Assembly: GCF_036174265.1 (NCBI RefSeq)
Contig: NZ_CP108055.1
Coordinates: 372,001-436,000, forward strand
DNA from: Streptomyces sp. NBC_00285
GTDB lineage: Bacteria; Actinomycetota; Actinomycetes; Streptomycetales; Streptomycetaceae
Length of the DNA stretch: 64,000 nt
Direction of reading: 5' to 3'
Positions within the stretch are counted from its first letter, which is position 1. Each line of letters starts with the position of its first letter. Shown piece by piece: positions 58,604 to 64,000 of this stretch. Made by a program: the position numbers and the translations under genes. The notes beneath the pieces are model-generated. The model ran no database searches, had not been told where the DNA came from, and saw only the letters and a list, made by a program, of their open reading frames with translations.

Positions 58604-59638
58604 ATGCGCGCTTTCGTGCTGACCGCGCCGGGCGAGTACTGCGTACAGGAGGTAGCAGCACCGGTCGCCGTCTCGGGCGAAGTCGTCGTCGACGTCGAGC
58701 GGGTCGGTGTCTGCGGCACCGACATGGAGTTCTTCACCGGCGAGATGGCCTACCTCCACCAAGGGCACTCCGCCTATCCGATGCGACTCGGACACGAGTG
58801 GGCCGGCCGGGTGGCTGCGATCGGCCCCGACGTCGATCCCGGCTGGATCGGCCGACGGGTCATGGGCGACACCATGATCGGCTGCGGTGACTGCCGCCGC
58901 TGCCGACGAGGGCACCAGCACGTCTGCGAGAACCGGCACGAGGTGGGCGTGCGCACCGGCCGTCCCGGTGCCCTGGCCGAGCAACTCGCCGTTCCGGCCT
59001 CCTCGTTGCACGCTCTGCCCGGCTCCGTCGACGCCGTCCTCGGCGCGCTCGTCGAGCCGGGCGGCAACGCCCTGCGCGCCGCGCGTGCAGCGGCGCTGCG
59101 CCCCGGCGACCGCGCTCTGGTCCTGGGTCCGGGCACGATCGGCCTGCTGGTGGCGATGTTCCTGCGCGCCGCCGGCACCGAGGTCCACCTGATGGGTGCC
59201 ACCGACAGCTCCCTCGCCTTCGCCCGCCGTCTGGGCTTCGAGCATGTGTGGGCCGCGGACTCGCTCCCCGGCCTGCCCTTCGACGCGGTCGTGGACGCCT
59301 CGAACGCCGCCCCGCTGCCCGCCAGGGCGCTGGAACTCGTCGAGCCGGGCGGCCGGCTCGTGTACATCGGGCTGTCCGGCGAGCCCAGTCACGTCGACAC
59401 CCGCACCCTCGTCCTCAAGGACGTCACCGCGGTCGGCATCCTGTCCGCCTCCCCGGGCCTGGCCGCCACCATCCGCGCGTACGCCGACAAAACGGTCGAC
59501 CCCCGGCCGCTCATCGCGGCCACCGTGGGCCTCTACGACGTCGGCCCCGTCCTCGCCGGCCGGCGCCCGGCGGACGCGGGGCCCGGCCCCAAGATCCATG
59601 TCGATCCCCGATCGAGTACGGCGAGAAAGGCCTCTTGA
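58604..59638 (+). CDS. Zinc-dependent alcohol/sugar dehydrogenase (MDR family)
   Basis: A 344-residue medium-chain dehydrogenase. The catalytic zinc ligands are Cys37 in VGVCGTD and the HE pair in RLGHEWAGRV near 65. The structural zinc site is CGDCRRCRRGHQHVC near 95. The Rossmann site is LGPGTIGLLVAMFLRAAG near 180. ATG 58604 overlaps the end of the FAH-like scrap's region by no more than a few bases. It oxidises an alcohol or sugar with NAD(P). It lies in the IclR-controlled sugar-acid locus and is its best-preserved second enzyme. The C-terminal six residues (STARKAS region) may be non-native. Confidence 0.87.
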   Translation: MRAFVLTAPGEYCVQEVAAPVAVSGEVVVDVERVGVCGTDMEFFTGEMAYLHQGHSAYPMRLGHEWAGRVAAIGPDVDPGWIGRRVMGDTMIGCGDCRRCRRGHQHVCENRHEVGVRTGRPGALAEQLAVPASSLHALPGSVDAVLGALVEPGGNALRAARAAALRPGDRALVLGPGTIGLLVAMFLRAAGTEVHLMGATDSSLAFARRLGFEHVWAADSLPGLPFDAVVDASNAAPLPARALELVEPGGRLVYIGLSGEPSHVDTRTLVLKDVTAVGILSASPGLAATIRAYADKTVDPRPLIAATVGLYDVGPVLAGRRPADAGPGPKIHVDPRSSTARKAS

Positions 59639-59760
59639 GCGACTTCCACGGCGTCGGCGCGAACGTCACCGCCGTCGCGGGCGGCATCGGCGCTGCCACG
59701 GCCGCCCGGCGCGGCACCAGAGTGGCCGTCCTGGACCTGCCCACTGCTACGACACGGCCG
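59634..59760 (+). pseudogene. SDR N-terminal scrap
   Basis: TTG 59634, overlapping the dehydrogenase stop, opens a frame reading LSDFHGVGANVTAVAGGIGA and AARRGTRVAVLDL. This resembles the first 45 residues of an SDR with a damaged glycine motif (normally TGxxxGIG; here AVAGGIG). The rest of the enzyme is missing. It is the likely third enzyme of the locus, now lost. Confidence 0.55.
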
Positions 59761-59992
59761 GACTCGTGCAGGGCCGTGCGGGTTCTGGAGATGGGGGTCC
59801 GCTTCCACCCATGCTTCTGAAGGGCCGGATCATCCGCTTCGGCCACGGCGCGTACGTGGTGGTTTTGGCCGGATCTCGTCACCGGTGGGTCACAGGTCGG
59901 AGTGGCGGAGAACTGCCGGTTCCACGGTGCTGTCTGGTTCGACGGGAGCGGCGAGGAGCCGCGCTCCGGACAACTGGAACTCGGGGGACAGC

Positions 59993-60703
59993 ATGCGGTA
60001 CATGAACGGAATGCGCGGGTCGGCGGTGGCGGTCGTCGTGGCTTCGGCGGCGCTGGCGGTAGCGGGATGCCAGCCCGGTGGGGGCGGAACGGGCATCGGA
60101 GACGGCGGCGCCCCTCCGTCCGGGGCCGTCAGCTCAGCAGCCTCCTCCACCCCAGGCGCCCCGAAGCCCGGCAGCTCCGCCTCCGGCCCCTCGACGCCCT
60201 CCGCCTCCGAGCCCGCGTCCTCCTCGCCCGCCGCTTCCGCACCTGCCGCGGACGGTTCGGCGGCGACCTGTTCCGCGGCCAGTCTGAAGGCGACCGCCCG
60301 TCAGGCCACTGTGCGGCCGTCCGGTACGGGGACCGGGGCGGCCCTCGTCGAGTTCACCAACGTGTCCGCACGGACATGCGTCCTCAAGGGACACCCCACG
60401 GTGGCCGGCGCCGGGAACGGCTCCCCCGAGATGAACGTCCCGCTCACCGTCAAGCCGACCGGATCCGCGACGCCGGTGACGGTGGCCCCCGGCGGCAAGG
60501 CCTGGGTGAAGCTGACGTTCGTGCAGGTGCAGGGAGAGGCCGACGGGTACTGCGTGTCCGGTTCGGCACCCGTGGTGTATCCCACGATGGTCGTCCGGCT
60601 GCCAGGGTCCGGGGCGCACCAGGTGGCCCTGGACGACGGGCAGTTCGCCGAGTGCGACGACATCGTGACCGTCACCGCCGTATCAGCGGTCAGGCCGTCC
60701 TGA
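59993..60703 (+). CDS. DUF4232 lipoprotein
   Basis: A 236-residue exported lipoprotein. The signal peptide (residues 1-27) ends in lipobox ALAVAGC. A Ser/Pro/Ala-rich linker of about 60 residues follows, and then the DUF4232 domain (CSAASLKATARQATVRPSGT, CVLKGHPTVAGAGNGSPEM near 140, WVKLTFVQVQGEADGYCVSG near 180). ATG 59993 has a GGGGGACAGC stretch upstream. DUF4232 proteins are cell-wall-side lipoproteins of unknown role in Streptomyces. The last five residues end in RPS. Confidence 0.85.
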   Translation: MRYMNGMRGSAVAVVVASAALAVAGCQPGGGGTGIGDGGAPPSGAVSSAASSTPGAPKPGSSASGPSTPSASEPASSSPAASAPAADGSAATCSAASLKATARQATVRPSGTGTGAALVEFTNVSARTCVLKGHPTVAGAGNGSPEMNVPLTVKPTGSATPVTVAPGGKAWVKLTFVQVQGEADGYCVSGSAPVVYPTMVVRLPGSGAHQVALDDGQFAECDDIVTVTAVSAVRPS

Positions 60704-61019
60704 CCGATCCCAGCCGCAGCACAGGCGCACACAGCCGGACGATGCCGAGAGGAACGAGGCGAGTACGCATGGGACGCCTGGGCAGGTCATCGAGGCGCTG
60801 GTGACCTAAACGGCACCGCGGCAGCCAACGGTGCGGTGCCACCCGAGGCCAAGCAGGCGTCAACGGGCTCTGGGACCGACCGCCGCCCGCGACGAACCCG
60901 CCCCGGCATGCACGGCTCCAAGAACGCCGGCACCGCCGAGACTGCGAGCAGACAGGGCCGATGTCAGTGGCGTCTGCGACGATCCCGCATGGTTCAGGGA
61001 CACCACGGTGGGAGGGTTC
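60704..61019. other. Intergenic stretch, nothing recognised
   Basis: 316 bp between the lipoprotein and the next gene. An upstream in-frame extension of the 61020 gene reaches 60831 but has no recognisable residues. A promoter is likely near the 3' end. Confidence 0.35.
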
Positions 61020-61646
61020 ATGTCTTTCGGCTTCAAGACGTCATGGCTGGCGGTGCGCGACGCCGGGCCGGAGGAAGTGGCCGATGCCCTCGACCTGCGA
61101 CACCGGCAGCGCATCGACTGGGAGACCGGCACCGAACTCGCCTACCGGCACGGTGTCTTCGTCGCCAGACCCGTCCCGGAATGGACACTCGCCCACGGCA
61201 GGATCCATCTCACGCACACGACCGACCCCACACGCCCGGACTTTCTCAGCTGGCTTCGCACGCTGGCCGCCCGTGTCGGGGACCTCCAGTACTTCTGCAC
61301 CGACCGTATCGGCGAGCACCACGCCTGGGCCAAAGTCGAATCCGGCGAACTCACCCGCGCCTACTGCTACATCGGCATGAGCGGCGAGGTCCCCCTGCGC
61401 CAGGGAGAACCCACCGCCATTGAAAGGGAGCTCGGCGTCGGGCTCGTCGGCTGGGAAGAAGTCCGGCAGGACTGGGGAGACGCAGAATGGGACGCCTGGC
61501 ACGCCGCGATGCCCACGGAACATGACGTGATGCGCATAGCCGCCAACTGGAGCGTCTGCCCGCCACTGATCGAGGACGACTCCGTCACCGAGCCGGGGAT
61601 CCTTGGACTCCCACCGGGCGTCGAGCCCGCAAGCGCATTCTCTTGA
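61020..61646 (+). CDS. Hypothetical protein (208 aa)
   Basis: ATG 61020 (GGAGGG upstream) begins MSFGFKTSWLAVRDAGPEEV, then LAYRHGVFVARPVPEWTLAH and DLQYFCTDRIGEHHAWAKVE, EWDAWHAAMPTEHDVMRIAA. It is a soluble, Trp-rich protein of a type seen in Streptomyces without assigned function. The strong ribosome site decides the start over in-frame starts upstream. It is not linked to a clear operon. Confidence 0.7.
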   Translation: MSFGFKTSWLAVRDAGPEEVADALDLRHRQRIDWETGTELAYRHGVFVARPVPEWTLAHGRIHLTHTTDPTRPDFLSWLRTLAARVGDLQYFCTDRIGEHHAWAKVESGELTRAYCYIGMSGEVPLRQGEPTAIERELGVGLVGWEEVRQDWGDAEWDAWHAAMPTEHDVMRIAANWSVCPPLIEDDSVTEPGILGLPPGVEPASAFS

Positions 61647-61940
61647 CCTGAAGTCCCCTGCAGGGCGTCGGGCCTGTCATCCGGCTTCGCACCGAGGTGA
61701 CGGCCGTCGATACCGTGCAGGGCCGTGACTGCGGCACGTGTTCATCGAGTATCAACGGCCGTTGGGCCGCGGCTGGTTTCGCGGAAGGGTCCCGCAGGTC
61801 TGGGGCCTTCGCAGTTCTTGTTACGGCTGCCGAGGAACAGCAGCTGTCACGAGGGCACGGGTCTTGTCACTGTGCTCCGACGCCGGGCAGTGCTGTGCGT
61901 GACGGGGATAAATGAAGGCAACGGTGGCTTGAGGTAGTGC

Positions 61941-62678
61941 ATGATCTGCCGGGTGAAGAGGCATGCGGATTCGGATGTGAGCGGGGACGATGCCGACGTG
62001 TGGCACGAGCGGCTGGGGTGGGCGTTCGGGCTGATAGCAAACGATCCGGCTGAACGTGCTGCGGCGCTTGTCCGTCAGGCTGACGCCCAGCGGAACACCC
62101 AGGACGCTCGTCAGCGGTTCAACAACATGTGGCGTCGAATTTATCCGCTGAGGCCGAAGGCAGCCCACAGAAACTATCTCAAGGCCCTGAGGTATTCGCT
62201 GCCCGATGCGTTGTGGGACCGTCCGGCCGGTCACGACATCGGCACCTGGCCGGGTCTTCCCTACGCGCTGTGCTTCCTGGAGTGGGAGGCGAGATATCCG
62301 CAGGAGTGGACACGGCATGCCAAGTCGTGGGGCACGAAAGAGAATCTCATTCAAGACATGGCTGCCGCGCACCACGATGACACGGTCAGAAGCAAGCTCG
62401 TGGAACTGATCGAGATCGTCGTACAACGGCCCTACCGCTGCAAGGACCGCGAGTACGTGCGCGTGGCCCGGGCGGTGGACGGTGAGGATCTGCGCAGCAG
62501 GCTGGAAAGAGCTGCCTGTTCGGACAACCCATGGGCGCAGCGCCATGCCGGATATGTTCTCTGGCTCCTGGACCGTCCCGAGGTGCCCAATACGCGTCAC
62601 GTCTGGCGGACCTGGCTGGCGGCATCCACAAAGTCAGCACCAACTGGCGTCGTCCGGAACCGGATCGATGATCAGTGA
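61941..62678 (+). CDS. Hypothetical helical protein (245 aa)
   Basis: ATG 61941 begins MICRVKRHADSDVSGDDADV. The rest is mostly helical with many Arg/Trp/His (WGWAFGLIANDPAERAAALV-like opening, RRIYPLRPKAAHRNYLKALR, DALWDRPAGHDIGTWPGLPY). It has no signal peptide, membrane segment or known motif. Codon use looks slightly lower in GC than its neighbours. No function is assigned. Confidence 0.55.
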   Translation: MICRVKRHADSDVSGDDADVWHERLGWAFGLIANDPAERAAALVRQADAQRNTQDARQRFNNMWRRIYPLRPKAAHRNYLKALRYSLPDALWDRPAGHDIGTWPGLPYALCFLEWEARYPQEWTRHAKSWGTKENLIQDMAAAHHDDTVRSKLVELIEIVVQRPYRCKDREYVRVARAVDGEDLRSRLERAACSDNPWAQRHAGYVLWLLDRPEVPNTRHVWRTWLAASTKSAPTGVVRNRIDDQ

Positions 62679-62783
62679 CGAGGAGCTTGCCTCGCTGGTG
62701 ACGACACCCTGCCTCGGCAGCGACGGCCTGGGCGAGCGGTCCAGCGGGGTGGTCGCTTCACATGCCGGGAACATCCGGGAGGG

Positions 62784-63794
62784 CTACGGCTCGTCGGGGT
62801 GACCGCTCGCGGTCCGGGACTGCGCGCACTTCTTCGCCTCCGCCCGGGCCTCGCTCGGGGTGAGGCCGAATCTGGAGCGGAAGAGGCGGGCGAAGTGGGC
62901 CTGGCTGGAGAACCCCCACCGGTGCGCGACGTCGGCGATCCTGGTCTCGCGCGCATCGGGTTCGACGAGTTCTTGATGCGCCCTGACCAGGCGCCGTTCC
63001 ACGATGTGCCGTGCCGGCGACGTGCCCGTCGATTCGAAGATCCGCCCCAGGTGGCGTACCGAGATACCCATCACGCCGGCCACCTGCACCGCCCCGAGAC
63101 AGGGATCGTGCAGACGCCGTTCGATGTAGTCCTCCGCCACCATCAGCTGCGACCGGTAGACGTCGGGTCCCGGCCGCCCGCCCGTACGCTCCTCGGCGAG
63201 TCGCCTCAGCAGAGCAAGCACGGCCTCCTCCGCGTCGGCGGGGCCCAGCGGCCCGCCGCTCAGGGCAGCCACCCCGCCGAGCAGGGAGCTCAGCGCGGCC
63301 ACGAGCGCGCCCTCCCTCGCCGTGCCCCGTCCGAACAGCATCGGCCCGGGCAACCCGCCTCCCACGCCCGCCTGTTCGAACAGGTCATGCGGCACGTCGA
63401 CCAGGATCTGCCGCATCGAGGAGGAGAACCCGAACAGATACGGCCTTCGGGTGTCGTAGACGAGCAGCTCACCCGCCGTGGCCGCGAGGCAGCCGTTCTC
63501 GTGCAGGAACACCGCCTCTCCCTTGAGCAGGAGGGTCGCGAACACCGAGTCCTTGGGCGCCGACCTGACCGTCTTCGGGCTGCGCTCGACGGCGTGGGCG
63601 TTGCCGGCGATGTCGGCCAGGCGCAGCCCGCCCAGCTCGATGTTGGTCTGCCTGGCCAGCAGACCCTGCTCGGAATAGCTGGTGCAGGACAGGCCCACCA
63701 GCGCCTGGTGGTTGTAGTCCTCCCAGTAGTGGATGCGCTCGGCGGGTGCGATGTGCTCGGTGGCGGCCCGGGAGATGACGAAGGGTACGGACAC
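62784..63794 (-). CDS. AraC-family regulator (cupin-like ligand domain)
   Basis: A 336-residue regulator. The N-terminal AraC-binding domain covers residues 1-200 (HIAPAERIHYWEDYNHQALV, TVRSAPKDSVFATLLLKGEA). Two C-terminal HTHs follow (GVMGISVRHLGRIFESTGTS, then IADVAHRWGFSSQAHFARLF and the RSRFGLTPSEAR ending). GTG 63794 is chosen because GGAGGT sits 5 bases upstream; ATG 63812 is the alternative. It reads leftwards next to a partial SDR gene at the window edge; it may control that gene. Confidence 0.85.
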   Translation of the reverse strand: MSVPFVISRAATEHIAPAERIHYWEDYNHQALVGLSCTSYSEQGLLARQTNIELGGLRLADIAGNAHAVERSPKTVRSAPKDSVFATLLLKGEAVFLHENGCLAATAGELLVYDTRRPYLFGFSSSMRQILVDVPHDLFEQAGVGGGLPGPMLFGRGTAREGALVAALSSLLGGVAALSGGPLGPADAEEAVLALLRRLAEERTGGRPGPDVYRSQLMVAEDYIERRLHDPCLGAVQVAGVMGISVRHLGRIFESTGTSPARHIVERRLVRAHQELVEPDARETRIADVAHRWGFSSQAHFARLFRSRFGLTPSEARAEAKKCAQSRTASGHPDEP

Positions 63795-63843
63795 GTGACC
63801 TCCCATGGTCATGCGGTCAGAGGGCCTGAGCTTAGGCGTCACA

Positions 63844-64000
<157 letters not shown>

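Overview
The window is high-GC DNA that codes densely on both strands. It has GTG/ATG starts with GGAGG-type ribosome sites and many regulators (LAL/LuxR, PucR-type, SARP/BTAD, XRE, IclR, AraC, TetR, GntR, MarR), DUF4232 and S8/S9 proteins, and many decayed insertion sequences. This is what a Streptomyces (or close actinomycete) chromosome looks like, most likely an accessory arm region. No rRNA, tRNA or CRISPR array was seen.

Layout. (1) 318-8762 is a complete Tn3-family transposon with perfect 48-bp terminal inverted repeats and a 5-bp target duplication (TACTC). Its transposase has lost the catalytic core. Its resolvase and res site look intact. Its cargo is a MarR-controlled redox block (azoreductase, DoxX, NADP-binding reductase) plus a hemerythrin gene, all on the minus strand, with MarR divergent. 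(2) 8763-18180 holds gene and IS remnants, a DinB-like gene, a PucR-type regulator, a large LAL regulator and a hydrolase/TetR/SRPBCC operon with a long palindromic operator.

(3) 18196-28114 is the most notable part: a class I lanthipeptide cluster of the FxLD type, read right to left. The order is methyltransferase, 60-aa precursor with an FALD leader motif and a four-Cys core, LanB, LanC, stand-alone SpaB-C/TIGR03891-type protein, a TPR-like protein of unknown role, and an ABC exporter without a peptidase domain. Directly upstream on the same strand sit an amino-acid permease and a glutamine-synthetase-like ligase joined by a stop/start overlap, then three genes of unknown or signalling role (28228-33266). 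A divergent XRE regulator and a HAD hydrolase close this block.

(4) 35400-36640 is a scrap zone (phage head-protein piece, IS1380 piece). It is followed by a GntR-ABC operon (36638-39103), a broken S8 protease, a SARP-like regulator, a dehalogenase-like hydrolase, a nitrilase-fold protein lacking the expected cysteine, and an S9 peptidase. (5) 46900-53250 contains an nrdJ scrap, an enoyl-CoA hydratase-like gene, an SDR, a regulator fragment, a small toxin-antitoxin pair, a phosphoesterase, a GNAT gene and an IS256 scrap. (6) 53248-64000 contains an SDR/XRE divergent pair and an IclR-controlled sugar-acid type locus (IlvD/Edd dehydratase, zinc dehydrogenase). That locus is surrounded by decayed partners (FAD oxidase, internally deleted FAH protein, SDR scrap). 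A DUF4232 lipoprotein, two unknown proteins, an AraC regulator and a partial SDR at the right edge complete it.

The main functional inference is the lanthipeptide locus. The precursor is dehydrated by LanB and cyclised by LanC, a conserved Asp-Gly in the core is probably modified by the PIMT-like methyltransferase, and the product is exported by the ABC protein. No dedicated leader protease is visible. All functional calls come from reading translated sequence; no database search was run.
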